This document shows positions 34,354 through 45,610 of a DNA stretch of 64,000 nt, piece by piece. The notes under the pieces were generated by a model. It was not told the DNA's origin, ran no database searches, and saw only the letters and a program-made list of their open reading frames with translations. Both the position numbers and the translations under genes were made by a program. Origin of the DNA: Cyanophora paradoxa (taxonomy: Eukaryota; Glaucocystophyceae; Cyanophorales; Cyanophoraceae); contig QPMI01000169.1 of NCBI GenBank assembly GCA_004431415.1, forward strand, positions 62,001-126,000, read 5' to 3'. Numbering within the stretch: the stretch's first letter is position 1; every line of letters starts with the position of its first letter.

Positions 34354-36909
34354 CTAGGACGCCTTCTTCTTGTCGCCCTTAGCGGGCTTCCGGGCGAAGA
34401 TCTTGGTGATCTGCTGGAGGCCGGCGGGCCCCTCGACGTAGAAGAGGATGGCGGCGTGGAGGGCGAAGAGCCAGACGAGCACGGCGCCCAGGGTGAGCAG
34501 GTGGAACGTGATCGGCTTCACCCGGTACGCCGTCACCTGCGCGCGCTGGTCAGGCGGGGGGCGCTGGGGGGGCGGCCCGGCGGGGCGGGGCGGGGCGCCT
34601 GCACGGAGGTCTTGTCGTAGAAGGTGAGGTCCGTGTCCACCGGGAAGCTCGCCTGCGCGCCGCCCGTCGGCCGGGCATGCATGGGGCCGGGGCCGGGGCG
34701 GGGGAGGGCCGGGGGCGGGCCGCACCCGGGAGACCTCGGTGACGTACTCGGCGAGGAGCTTCTCGACGGCGGGGAGGAGGGTGCCGGCGCGGGGCAGGAA
34801 AGGCGCGGCGCGGGGCGTGGCGGAGAGCGTGTCGAGCCACGCCCCCAGGAACTCCGCGTTGGGCGCCAGCGAGCCGGCGAAGACCTCCACGTTCCGGCCT
34901 GGCCCCGCGTGGGCGGGCCGCGCGGGACCGGCGAGGGCTGCGCGCGCGCACCCAGGAGGCCGTAGATGTGCTTTCCGAGGGCCTCCGCGACGAGGCGCAC
35001 GTTGCGGGCGAGCGCCGCCGTGTCCACCAGCTCCCTGCGCGCCCCCCCGTGAGGCCGCGGGCCGGCGGGCCGGCGAGGGCGCGGCCGCCCGCACCGGCGG
35101 TCGAGGATGGAGCAACGGGCCAGCATCGGGGCCGGCGCCGAGGAGGAGGAGAGGGTCCCCGCCAGGATACGCTTCTTGCTGCGCGGCCGGCTCGAACGGG
35201 GGCGAGGGCGCGGGGCGGGGCGGGGCGGGGCGAGGCGGGCGGCGGCTCGCCTGAAATGCTCGTGCTCCCACGCGACCTCAGGCGTGCTCACGTTGACCTG
35301 ACCACCCGTCAGCGGCGAGGAGGGCCGGGGCGGGGCGTGCGGGGTGGGGCGCTCGCCTTCTTGTGGACGATGTTGACCTCGACGCCGAGCTGCTCGCCGG
35401 CCGAGGTGAAGGCCTGCGGCGGCGCGTTCGTGAGAAGCCGCGGGGAGGGCGTGGCGGGGCGGCGGGCGGGCCTCGTAGAGCTTGGCGACGTCGGCGTCGC
35501 GGGCCGGCTTGGAGACGTGGAGGTGGACGGGGCCCGGCTGGGCGATGCTGTCGAGGCAGAGGGCGAACTCGACGCGCTCGGAGATGCGCGGGTCGACCGA
35601 GGCGAGCCAGTGCTTGGAGCCGGCGAAGTTGAGGCGGCCGCCGCCCGTCAGGATGAAGAGCAGGTTGTACTTGCCCTGCGTCCGCGACCCCGCGTACAGC
35701 TTCGAGAAGATCCGCGCCAGCTCCAGCAGCGCCGCAACACCGCTCCCGTTCGAGTCCGTTCCTGACGCCAACTCCTGCGCCCGCCAGCCCCCCGTCGGCC
35801 GGCGCCCCGCCGCGGCGACGGCGGCGCGGGGGCGGCGCACGGGGGCGGCCGCGAAGGAGTCGTAGTGGGCGACAACGGCGATGATCGGGAGCGCCTCGCC
35901 GCTGCTGCTGACGCCGGCGGCGCCCTCGAGCAGGCCCTGCCGGGAGGCGCGGGGAGGAGGCGAGTCGGCAGAGGGCGCCGGAGGGCGGGAAAAGGAAGCG
36001 GAAAAGGAGACCTGGACGTTGGTGAGAACGACGTTGTTGATGCGCTTCGCCTCGCTGTCGGAGACGAGGAACTGGAAGCTGCGCGGGCGGGGGCGGACGG
36101 TCCGTGAGCGCCAGTGCGGGCCGGCAGGCGGGCGGGCGGGCGGGCGGGCGGGCGGGCGGGCGGGCGGGGCGGAGCGGGGCAGCGGCGGACCCCTCGGAGG
36201 AGGCGGCGCCGGCGGTCTTGCCGGAGACGGTGAGGCCCTTCACCTCGTTGTACATGGCCCGCAGGCCCTCGTCCTCGAACGCGAAGTAGATCGGCACGCT
36301 GAACTCCTGGTTCACCAGCTCCTGCTCCCGGCATCGCAGGTCAGCCCTCTAAAAGCGAGAAAAGGAGTAACGGCAGCGCCGACCTGCTCGACGGCCTTCC
36401 ACTTGCTGATGGTCTCAGCGGGGATGGCATCCAGCTTGGGCGGGAGGAGGACGAGCACGCCGCTCGCCTGCTTCGCGGCGACTAGATTCTCTATGACGCC
36501 TGCACGGGCGTGTCACCAATGGCCAGGGGCCGCGCGATGGCGACGCGCACCGCTGCTGACTTCGTCGAACGGCACGAGTGCCACCTTGCGCGCGAGATCC
36601 GCGGCCTGTGTGCTGCTTGCCTGCGCCGTCGCGATAGCGTTAGCGCTCCCGGCCTGCCAGCCCGGCGCTGGGCCGCCGTTGGCCCGGAATCGATCGGGAG
36701 CGCACCAGGAAGTTGAGCCCGGTCCGGCGCGAGCCCAGCGGAGTCCCAGCGCGATCATACTGCGCGAGGAGGCCGTCGGACACAGGCGCGCAGGGGCGCG
36801 GCCGCGCGGGACGTGCCTGAACCATCCTGTAGGCGTCGATTGTGCGGACAGCGGAAACGGCACATGCCAGTGCCGCCAGCACGGCGAACAGAACAACGCC
36901 GCGGCCCAT
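34354..36909 (-). CDS. NCLN: Nicalin, ER membrane protein of the BOS/multipass translocon
   Basis: The start MGRGVVLFAVLAALACAVSA is a signal peptide or anchor, followed by AYRMVQ, QYDRAGTPLGSRRTGLN, the lumenal segment VPIYFAFEDEGLRAMYNEVK, and the aminopeptidase-like fold VVAHYDSFA, GTDSNGSGVAALLELARIFS, YNLLFILTGGGRLNFAGSKH, EFALCLDSIAQPG and VHLHVSKPARDADVAKLYE. The C-terminus has YRVKPITFHLLTLGAVLVWL and FALHAAILFYVEG as membrane helix and a basic tail KPAKGDKKKAS. The pattern, including TDSNGSG and LHLHVSKP, is that of nicalin rather than nicastrin. Nicalin with TMEM147 and NOMO forms the BOS complex at the ER translocon. An intron starting GC (35471-35414) and a (GGGC)n run inside another intron were noted. 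Stop TAG at 34354-34356. Confidence 0.92.
36126..36168. repeat. (GGGC)n microsatellite in a nicalin intron
   Basis: About ten perfect GGGC units in a row. On the transcribed strand this forms the C-rich part of a nicalin intron. It could form a G-quadruplex on the plus strand. Confidence 0.85.
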
Positions 36910-36981
36910 CTTAGCGGGCCCGCGAAGTCGGCGCGAACTCCTGGGTACAGCGGTGCACTCGGGTCATCTCAAGCAGGATAG
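36910..36981. promoter_or_regulatory. Bidirectional promoter interval, nicalin / FUN14
   Basis: Only 72 bp separate the two divergent start codons, so 5' UTRs and core promoters of both genes must overlap or be extremely short. No TATA-like element is present. Shared regulation is an inference. Confidence 0.45.
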
Positions 36982-38031
36982 ATGTTCCGCGCGGCGTTCG
37001 GCCGGTTTTCCATCTACGGAGCCGGAGCCGGCGCATGCAGCTATGCTCGCTCGCCGTCGGCGGCCTTGACGTCGGCGCGCCGGTGCTTCTCCTCTGGCGC
37101 CGGCTCCGGCGCAGCGGCAAGTCTGGCGTCGATTCTGCCGAGCTCTAAGCAACTTGTGATGGCCGGTTGCTTCGGAGTCCTCGCATACACCGCCGTCGCC
37201 AGCGAGAAAGCCCAAGCGGAGCGGAAGCCGGCCGCCACCGCGTCCTCCTCATCGCAGGTGCTGCAAAGCGCGTACGCCATTCATACTAAATAGCGCTCGC
37301 CAACAACCTCGCAGAAGGAATTCGAGGAAGAGTTCGGCGCCGTGCATGCGCCGGCCGCGGCGTCGGCGTCTTCGCAGTCGCAGACCATCGTCAACTCGCT
37401 GCTGCAGCAGGCGTCATTCGGCACGCTCCTCGGCATCTCTGCAGGTTACGGTTCGTCATCAGCTGCAGTCCTAGCGCTAGCCGCCGGCCTATTCGTTAGC
37501 TCGGCGTGTGGCATGCGCCACCTGCGCGTACGCGTGGCGGCCGGCACCGGTCACTTACTTCAAGCGCAGCCATTAAAAAGATTGGACGCGCCGTAGCGCT
37601 TGCCGTGGGCATCGAGATTCTCATCCTCCAGTTCGCTGCATTTTTCGGATTTATTGGTCCGTGGCTGGTTTGTCTTTCATGCGCACGTTTTCCTAACACC
37701 GCTGCGTAGACATCAACTGGGCGAGGATTCGCAAGGTGCTGGATCCGACGCACCGGAAAAAGGCGAAGGGAGCGCGGTCAGACTACCGGTCCCTGTGAGT
37801 GTTCTCGAGCCGCTGGGCCCAGTTGCGCTGTATCGGTTACGCCTCTTACGATTTCCTCGTCCCCTTGCCAGGTGGTCGCGTTTCTTCCATATACTCTTGT
37901 ACAGGTCCGCCCTGTAGATCTGCGCATGCCCCTGTTTTCGAGCCTCCTGGTTTTCGAGTTGCGGTATGCGCAGGCTGCCGTTCGGCTCGGCCTTCACCAG
38001 CGGCGTCTACCTCGGCCTGAAGTGGGGTTGA
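36982..38031 (+). CDS. FUN14-domain protein (FUNDC-like), mitochondrial
   Basis: The N-terminus MFRAAFGRFSIYGAGAGACS with following Arg/Ser-rich segment is a mitochondrial targeting peptide. After splicing, the FUN14 domain reads QQASFGTLLGISAGY, then AIKKIGRAVALAVGIEILIL, QFAAFFGFI, DINWARIRKVLDP, and the last exon ends LPFGSAFTSGVYLGLKWG. This matches the family pattern (G-x-GTxxG...S-GY, then K-x-GK-x-A, then Q-x-x-x-x-G-Y-I-x-x-[ND]W, and a C-terminal LPF-x-x-GF-x-x-G-x-x-LG-x-K). FUNDC1 in animals is an outer-membrane mitophagy receptor; the algal and plant members are uncharacterised. No LC3-interacting motif was located. Exon edges between 37800 and 37965 are uncertain. Stop TGA at 38029-38031. 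Confidence 0.82.
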
Positions 38032-38674
38032 GAGAGCCCTCAGCCTGGCGGCCCAGGACGACGAGGGCCGGGCTGACTTGCGGGCCGGGCCCCGGGCCCC
38101 GCGCGTGTATATGCCTCTCGTATAACTATGTAAGTACTGTACAATCGTTTCTACTCCATGAATGCTAGATCAAGAGAAAGCGATGCGCAGGAGACGCTAG
38201 CTAATCTGTGCTGCTTAAAAAAAAGTCTTTAACCAGGACTCCTAGGTCTCTGCGATGAGATAGACCCGAAGAACCTGCGCAGATCTAGAGGTCACCAGGC
38301 GCCGCAAACACGCCAGACCCGCGCATGTCCGAGGCGTGCGCACTGTCGCAATGTCATCCTTGCACTTGGGGCAGACGAACCTCGGAGACGCCAGTTTCTT
38401 GTCCAGGCACTCATTGCTGGGAGAAGCGTCGGCCCGCGGTCATGCGCGCGGCACGAATACGGTTGCTGGTACGAGAACGCGCACCAGGAGAGGTAGAGAC
38501 CGCACTTGCACCTTCGAAAGCGCAGGATAAAATGTAAGCGAGCAGCCGGTTCGCGTCGTGGGCAGGCAGCCTCACAGCAAAGCGAACGGCTCAGATAGTC
38601 TGTCTTTGCGGCATGAACGACATCGGGTCGGGGAGCCGTCGAGAAACAGAACGGCGTCTGCGCCGTGCGTATAC
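38032..38674. other. Intergenic region with a possible minus-strand zinc-finger exon
   Basis: On the minus strand near 38420-38330 an exon-like piece reads ECLDKKLASPRFVCPKCKDD after a plausible acceptor CTTCTCCCAG. It resembles the second half of a RING or related zinc finger. I could not link it to a start or to the small RING gene upstream. The left part (38032-38300) shows nothing recognisable. Confidence 0.3.
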
Positions 38675-39058
38675 TTAGGCGTCAGGTTCGAACCCTTGCG
38701 GGCTCTCGCGGGCACCTCCGACGAAGGCATCGCGGCAGATGGGGCTGATTTTGCAATAACAGCACTGAGAGTCAGTCTAACCGGCGCGCACGAGACGGCG
38801 CGAGCGCAGGACAGGTCGCGGCGCCCCGGCCGATGCGCAAGATCGAGCGGCGAGCGAACCAATGCTTCAGATGCACGGAGCACTGATCGCACGAAATCGC
38901 GTGGCCGCAGCCGGCAAACACAGCTGCCGCTGGCGGTCAGCGGCAGTTGCGTGAAACGGTCGGAGAGGCTCACTGTTGATCGGACGTTCGCTGCACACCA
39001 GGCAGAGCGGATTGTCCCGACTGCGCGTGCAGAGCAGCGACAGCGCGCGCCGGAGCAT
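38675..39058 (-). CDS. Small RING-HC protein, about 72 residues
   Basis: Three exons (39058-38974, 38923-38860, 38744-38675) join in phase to 72 codons and a stop (TAA at 38675-38677). The product is little more than a RING: LCLVCSERPIN, TVFAGCGHAISCDQCSVHLK, HCPICRDAFVG. Spacing is C-x2-C...C-x-H-x3-C-x2-C...C-x2-C, complete for C3HC4. It resembles the C-terminal RING of copine-type ligases such as RGLG, so it may be the last part of a longer gene whose upstream exons I did not find; but the SMC4 start lies only 103 bp upstream, which leaves little room. The RING suggests E2 binding and ubiquitin ligase activity. Confidence 0.62.
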
Positions 39059-39161
39059 CGGGGAGCACGCCGTGCCCACTTCCGGGGGGGGAGAAGGGGG
39101 TAGAAGGGGGCGGGGGGTACGGCGGCGAGCAGCGAACGGAAGGAAGCAGGGCTGTTCGAAA
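39059..39161. promoter_or_regulatory. Bidirectional promoter interval, RING protein / SMC4
   Basis: 103 bp between divergent start codons. It contains purine-rich stretches (GGGGGGGGAGAAGGGGG near 39085). No TATA box. Confidence 0.38.
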
Positions 39162-42100
39162 ATGGAGGAGCAGGCAGCGGCCAGGCCGCCCGCACGGCTC
39201 ATGATTAAGGAGCTAGTGCTAGAGAACTTCAAGAGCTATGCGGGCACGCAGCGGATAGGGCCGTTCCACAAGGTCGGCGGCGGCGGCGCGGCGCCAGGGC
39301 TCCTGGCTCTCACATCCGCACGCAGAGCTTCTCATCAGTCGTTGGGCCGAATGGCAGCGGCAAGTCCAACGTCATTGACGGGATCTGCTTCGTCTTCGGG
39401 AAGCGCGCCAAGGCGATGCGCATGAACAAGGTCTCCGAGCTCATTCACAACTCTGAGGGCCATCAGAACCTGGACAGTGCCAAGGTGTCGGTCTACTTCC
39501 AGGAGATCGTCGACCTGGTGCGCTCGCATCGTTCGCCCGCGCCGGAAGTAGCTGCCGCTTACACCGCGCCGCTGTTGCTTGTCGCTACAGCCCGGTGATG
39601 ATGATTTTGAAGTTGTGCCTAACAGCGAGTTCGTGGTGTCGCGTGTGGCACACCGCAACAACACGTCCACCTACTATTTGAACGACCGCCGGATTCAGCA
39701 GAAAGAGCTGTCCGCTATGTTCGAGGGCAAGGGCATTGATCTGGACAACAATCGTTTCCTCATCCTGCAGGTTCGTTTCGTCACTTCGCAGCGGCTTCCA
39801 GGTCTCGGGGGTGCTGAGTGCATGCACGGCGCCCGCGCTGCGCAGGGCGAGGTCGAGTCGATCTCGCTCATGCCGCCGAAAGCTCGCAACGAGCACGAGG
39901 AGGGCCTGCTGGAGTACCTGGAGGACATCATCGGGACGCGGCACTACGTGGAGAAGATCGAGGAGGCGGGAAAGAGCGTGGACGCCCTCAATGAGGAGCG
40001 GGCGCAGAAGCTCAGCCGTGTGAAGATCGTCGAGAAGGAGCGGGACTCGCTCGAGGTGGACCCCCCTCCCCCTCTCCGACCCCGTGCCCGGCGCTTGCCG
40101 ACGCGGGGGGCCGGCAGGACGCGAAGCGGGAGGCGGAGGAGTACATCCGGCTGGAGCGGACGATCCTGCAGAAGAAGGGCGTGCTGGTGCAGGTGGACCG
40201 GGCCCTCGCGGCCGAGTCGCAGGCGGCCCTCGAGCAGCAGCAGGCCGAGGACCAGAAGCAGCTCGCCGAGATGCGCGAGCGCAAGGCCGGCGAGGAGGCG
40301 AAGTCCTCCGACTTCGAGCGCACCGTCAACGACAAGAAGCGCCTCTGCGACGTGCGCCCCCGCCGCGGCCGGCGGCGCTCGCGTGCCGCGCTGACGGCGG
40401 CGCGCAGGAGCGCGGCAAGGTGCTCGACAAGAAGAAGGCCGAGTTCAAGGAGCTCGAGCTGAAGGACCTGGAGCTGCGTGAGGCGGCGAAGCACCTGAAG
40501 AAGCGCAGCAAGGACCTCGAGACGACGGCGGCGAAGGAGCGGGAGAAGGCGGAGAAGCTGCGGGCGGAGGGGGAGGCAGCCCGGGAGGAGATCGCGCGGC
40601 TGGAGGCGGAGACGGCGAGCCTGGGGCCGCGCCGCGCCGCCGAGGAGACCGCCCTCGAGGCCATCTACGAGTCCCTCAAGGGTGCCCCGCCCCGCCCGGG
40701 CCCCGCCGCCCCGCGCCGGCTGAGGGCGGCCGGCAGGCGAGATCGAGGGCCTGCGGAGCGAGCTGCAGGAGAAGGAGAGGGAGGCGGCGCCGTGGACGAA
40801 GCAGGCGGCGGAGGCGCAGGGGCAGGCGGACCTGGTGAAGGCGGAGCTGGACGTGGCGGTGGAGCGGAGCACGGCCGGCGAGCGCGAGGTCGCCGAGGCC
40901 CGCAAGCTCGCCGACGGCCTCCGCGACACCCTCGAGAAGAAGGTCCGCCCCGCCCCGCCCCGCCCGCCCCCGCCGCGGCGCTGACGGGGCGCGGGGGCGC
41001 AGCGGACGGAGCAGGAGAAGCAGGGGAAGGCGCGGCTGACGAACGGGGCGCGCACGGCGGAGCTGAAGAAGGAGGCGGAGGAGCTGGCGAAGGCGGAGGG
41101 GGCGGCGGCGGAGGCGCTGCAGCATGCGCGGACGAAGCTGGAGGGGCAGAAGCGCGCGGCGGCGGAGTCGCGCTCGCAGGGGAAGGTCCTCGAGGCGCTG
41201 ATGGCGGCCAAGGCGAGCGGGCGGCTGCCCGGCGTGGTGGGCCGCCTGGGGAGCCTGGGCCGCATCGACGCCAAGTACGACGTCGCCGTCTCCAACGCCT
41301 CCTCCGCCTTCGACTTCGTCGTCGTGGACACGGTGACCACGGGCCAGGCCTGCGTCGCCTTCCTCCGCGAGCAGAACCTCGCCCGCACCTCCTTCATCAT
41401 GCTCGACAAGATCCGAAAGGACTTCGCCCCCCGCGTCGACACCCCGGAGGGCGTGCCCCGGTCCGCTCCCCCGCGCCATCCTCCGGGCTTCCAGGCCCGG
41501 CGGCCGGCTTGCCGACGGGGGCGCGCGCAGGCTCTTCGACCTGATCGAGGCGAAGAGCGAGGAGCTGCGGGCGGCGTTCTACTACGCCGTGGGCGACACG
41601 GTGGTCGCGAAGGACCTGGACCAGGCGTCGCGCGTCGCGTACGGGGCCCGCCGCTGGCGCGTTGTCACCCTCGACGGGAAGCTCATCGACACGTCGGGGA
41701 CGATGTCGGGCGGCGGCGGCAACGTCCGCCGCGGCGCCATGTCCTCCTCCTTCGCCGCCGACGCCGTCACCCCGGAGCAGATCAAGGCCTCCGAGGCACG
41801 CTGCCCTTTCATGAGCCCCGCGGCGCGCCGGCTGATGCGGCGGGGCCGCGCAGCGCGCTGTGCAGGAAGCGCAGGCGGCGGTGCAGGAGGCGCGGACAAA
41901 GCGGGCGGCGGCGGAGAAGGAGCTGCAGCGGCTGCAGGAGCAGCTGGCGGCGCTGGAGGCCGACGCGGCGCGCCTCGGGCTCGAGATCCCGGCGCTGGAG
42001 GCGCAGCTGGCCGACGCGGAGAAGGACGCGGCGAAGAAGGCGGCGAACCTGAAGAAGAGCGCGGCGGACGAGGCGCGGGTGCAGGAGCTGCGGGCGGAGC

Positions 42101-44240
42101 ACGAGCGGCGCCTCGCGGTCGTCGCCAAGATCCGAAAGACGTCGGACAAGCTCGAGGCGGAGGTCAAGGCGCTCAAGGAGCGCGTCGTGGACGCCGGCGG
42201 CGACCGCCTCCGCAAGCAGAAGGCCCTCGTCGAGAAGCTCGGCGCCGACGTGCGCGCCCCGCCCCGCCCGCGCCCTCTCGCCCCGCCGGTGGCTCTGACA
42301 GGCGCCCGGGCAGCTGGACGCGGCGGCGAAGAAGATCGTCAAGGCCAAGTCGGGGATCGCGAGCGGCGAGAAGAACGCCGCCAAGGCCGAGAAGGCGGCC
42401 GCCGCCGCCGAGGAGGAGATGAAGGCGGCGGTCGAGGAGCTCGCCAAGAAGAAGTGCGGGCTGGCGCGGCGCGGCGCGGGGCCCGCCGCTCGCCCTCCTC
42501 TGACGGGCGGCTGCGGGGCGCAGGGAGGAGCGCGAGGCGCTCACGGCTCAGGCGATGGCCGTGGACGAGCAGGTGAAGGAGGCGCAGAAGGTGCGCGCGC
42601 TCGCTTTGAGGCGCCGAAGGGCGGGCGGGAGTAGGCTGAAGGGCCGCCCGCAGCTCTACAACGAGGTCTCGGAGGAGGTTACGAAGCTCACGGAGGAGTA
42701 CAGCGGCGCGCGGCGGGCCTTCGAGGAGCTCATGAAGCAGGAGGCGGAGAAGCAGATGCGCGTGGACAAGCGCCACGGCGAGATCAAGAAGCAGGAGCAC
42801 CTCCAGCGCAACCTCGCCAAGGAGCTCGCCGGCTACGTCAAGGACTACAAGCAGTCGTGCGCGGGCCCCGCTCGCCGGCGCCCCGGCGCCTCACCCCGCC
42901 GGCGCCCGCCAGGCTCGAGGAGTGCGGCCTGGACGACGACGAGAGCGAGGCGGAGGCGGCGCCGGCAGCTCAGGAGGGCGCCCCCGAGCCGGCCCCCGCG
43001 CTCGAGGCCCCTCCCGCCGCCGAGCGCGAGGAGGCGGGGCCGGCGGAGGGCAGTTCCGAGGCGGCGCAAACTGCCCCGGAGGCCGACCCGATGCAGGTCT
43101 CCCCGGCGAAGCGCGGCCCCGTGGAGGGCCAGGGGGCGCCGGAGGCGGGCCCCAGCCGCAAGAAGCCGAGCGCCGGCCGGGCCGGCCTTGCGCTGTTCGA
43201 TCTCAGCCCCGAAGACCTCCGGCGGGAGATGGCCAACAAGAAGGAGGTGCGCGGGGCTGCGCGGCGTGGGGCGGACCCGGGCGGGGCGGCCGACGGGGCC
43301 GGCAGCTGGAGCACGCGATCGCGAAGTGCGAGAAGAAGCTGGAGAACATGAAGCAGAACCTGGCGGCGATCAAGGAGTGGCGGAAGAAGGACCGGGAGTA
43401 CAACGACCGCTTCGCCGACCTGCAGGAGGTCACCAAGAAGCGCGACGACGCCCGCTCCGAGCACGAGCGCCTCCGCAAGGAGCGGTGCGCGCCGGGCCGC
43501 GCGGCGCCCGTGCAGGGCGGGGCCCGAGGCGCGGTGGGCGGTGGGCGCGCAGGCTGGACGCGTTCATGGCGGCGTTCAGCGTGATCACGCTGAAGCTGAA
43601 GGAGATGTACCAGATGATCACCCTCGGCGGCGACGCCGAGCTCGAGTGCGCCCGCCCCGCCCCGCCCCGGCCCGGCCCGGCGGGGGGCCGAGGGGGCGGG
43701 GCGCAGGCTGGTGGACTCGCTGGACCCGTTCTCGGAGGGGATCGTCTTCTCGGTGCGGCCGCCGAAGAAGTCGTGGAAGAACATCTGCAACCTGTCGGGG
43801 GGGGAGAAGACCCTCTCCTCCCTCGCCCTCGTCTTCGCGCTCCACCACTTCAAGCCCACGCCCCTCTACTTCATGGACGAGATCGACGCCGTGCGCCCCG
43901 CCCCGCCCCCGCGCCCCCCCGCCCGCGCGCTCCGGGCCTCACGCGGGGCGGGGCGCAGGCGCTGGACTTCAAGAACGTGAGCATCGTGGCGAACTACATC
44001 AAGGAGCGGACGCGCAACGCCCAGTTCATCATCATCTCCCTCCGCAACAACATGTTCGAGCTCGCCGACCGCCTCGTCGGTCCGCCCCCCGCCCCCCGCC
44101 CCGCCCGCCCGCACGGCCCCTGAGGCCCAGCAGGGATTTACAAGACGCACAACTGCACCAAGTCGGTCACCATCGACCCCGACCGCTTCGTCATCGCCCC
44201 GCACCCGTCCGCCCCCCAGGCGCCCCTCGCCGCCCACTGA
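39162..44240 (+). CDS. SMC4: SMC4, condensin ATPase subunit
   Basis: The head begins MIKELVLENFKSYAGTQRIG, spliced to the Walker A segment SFSSVVGPNGSGKSNVIDG, then VFGKRAKAMRMNKVSELIHN, VVSRVAHRNNTSTYYLND, KGIDLDNNRFLILQ and GEVESISLMPPKARNEHEEG. Long coiled coils with many Arg/Glu/Lys/Ala exons flank a hinge (GRLPGVVGRLGSLGRIDAKY, LIDTSGTMSGGGGNVRRG). The C-terminal head has SVRPPKKSWKNICNLSGGEK (signature motif), LYFMDEIDA spliced to ALDFKNVSIVANYIKERT, and FIIISLRNNMFELADRLVG. SELIHNS and GEVExISLM identify SMC4 rather than other SMCs. With SMC2 it forms condensin for mitotic chromosome compaction. The intron 43891-43958 has ends that are complementary over 13 bases. Stop TGA at 44238-44240. 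Confidence 0.95.
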
Positions 44241-44407
44241 GCCGCACCCTCCCCCCCTTCCCCATCCCCCTCCCTGTCTCTTTCTCCAATGCGTGTACAG
44301 TATCGCCTTCAGAGCTTGCCCACGCTGCACTCTGCGGGTCGGGCTGCACTGTGCGCACGAAAACACGTCTCTTCGATTGCGAACAGCAGCCACGTGCGCT
44401 ACCACAG

Positions 44408-45543
44408 CTACGAGTCGTCGCTGGCGCCCTCGTCGGCGTCGACGTCGCTGCCGTCGTCCATGTCGCTCGCGCCGCCGCTCTCGCCGCCGCTCTCCTCCTC
44501 GCTCTCCTTGTCGAAGTCGCGCATGCGCGTCGGGGCCGCCCCCGGCGCCTCGTCCCGCACCACGCTCCACGACGTCGTCCCCGCCGGCATCGCCGCCGAC
44601 ACCGAGATGCTCCGGCCCCCGGCCTGCGCCCCGGCCCGCCCCGCGATCAGCCCCATCCAGCCTGTCGGGGCGCGTGCGCGGGCGGGGGCGGCCGGGGCGG
44701 GGCGGGCCTTGGCGGGGGCGCCGCCGTCGTCGCGGAGCATGCTCAGGAACTGCTGCTTCGTCGCCTTTTCAACTGTGAACGCGTCGGCGCTCCACGCGTC
44801 ACGCGCTGGGGCCCACGCCGCGGGCGCACCCTTCGTGTTGATCGAGTACTTGCTCTGCCCCTCCTCGATCGTCTTCTGCTGCTTGCTCACGGCGTTGAAC
44901 AGCTTCACCACTGCGTGGAGCGGGTGAGGCGCGCCACTGGAGCGCTACCTCAGGCGCCGGCCCGCCGCGCACCGCCCCTTGTCGCTATCCTGCGGAGCGC
45001 CTTCTCGAAGTCGAGCGTCTCGTTCGTCGGGACGACGTGGTCCTTGTCCAGCAGCCGCTTCTTCTCTTTCCGCACGTCCCGCTTCAGGTTGTGCTCCGCC
45101 CGCTCCTCCTCCCGCTTCTGCTTGTCCTTCGTGCGCGCCGCGAGGACGGGCTCCTGCGTACAACGGCTCGGGGCGGCCCTGCGTCCGGCGCGCGGAGCGC
45201 AGACCTTGCCAGCTTTCACTTTCTTCTTCAAGATGCGGTTCAGCGCCGCCGCGAAGCCGTCTCCGTCCGATCCGCTCCCGCCCGCCTCGCCACCTGAGCG
45301 CGATCGCCAGGGCCCGCAGTTTAGCTGCGCACGCGATCGGGCCATGCAAGCCAGCGCACCGGCACCGCTAGGCTCCGCATCGCTCGGCGGCTCCGCGTCG
45401 GCGTCGGCCTCGTCACCCGAGCCCTCATCGAGCTTGCGCTTCGGCTTCGGCTTGCGCTCGCCCTCGCCCTGCTTGCGCTTCGTCGGCTTCGCCTTCTTCA
45501 CCTGCACCTCCTCCTCGTCCGAGAGCTCGTCCACGATGCCCAT
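44408..45543 (-). CDS. RRP15: RRP15-like ribosomal RNA processing protein
   Basis: The N-terminus is acidic and lysine-rich (MGIVDELSDEEEVQVKKAKP, EGSGDEADADAEPPSD). The conserved core reads GFAAALNRILKKKVKAG, EHNLKRDVRKEKKRLLDKDH, DFEKALRRIATRG, then VVKLFNAVSKQQKTIEEGQS and TKQQFLSML. This is the RRP15 pattern (AL-R-x-IATRGVVKLFNAV). RRP15 is a nucleolar factor needed for 60S subunit and 27S/32S pre-rRNA maturation. The tail is Ser/Glu/Asp-rich, ending GASDDS with TAG at 44408-44410. It is head-to-head with PUS3, 67 bp apart. Confidence 0.88.
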
Positions 45544-45610
45544 GGCCGCGCTCGCTTTTTGTCGCGGTACCCGGCCGTCTACCTGGATTCCTCGAACAGG
45601 CCAGCGGGCG
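45544..45610. promoter_or_regulatory. Bidirectional promoter interval, RRP15 / PUS3
   Basis: 67 bp separate divergent start codons, the tightest pair in the window. Both genes act in stable RNA maturation, so co-regulation is plausible. No TATA box; a GCTTTTTGTCGCGG stretch near 45553 is the only less GC-rich word. Confidence 0.45.

Noticed and set aside
34354-36909. GPI transamidase GAA1 or nicastrin for the aminopeptidase-fold membrane protein
   Set aside because: The TDSNGSG, LHLHVSKP-type and QYDxxGxPxGxR segments and the single C-terminal helix with a basic tail fit nicalin.
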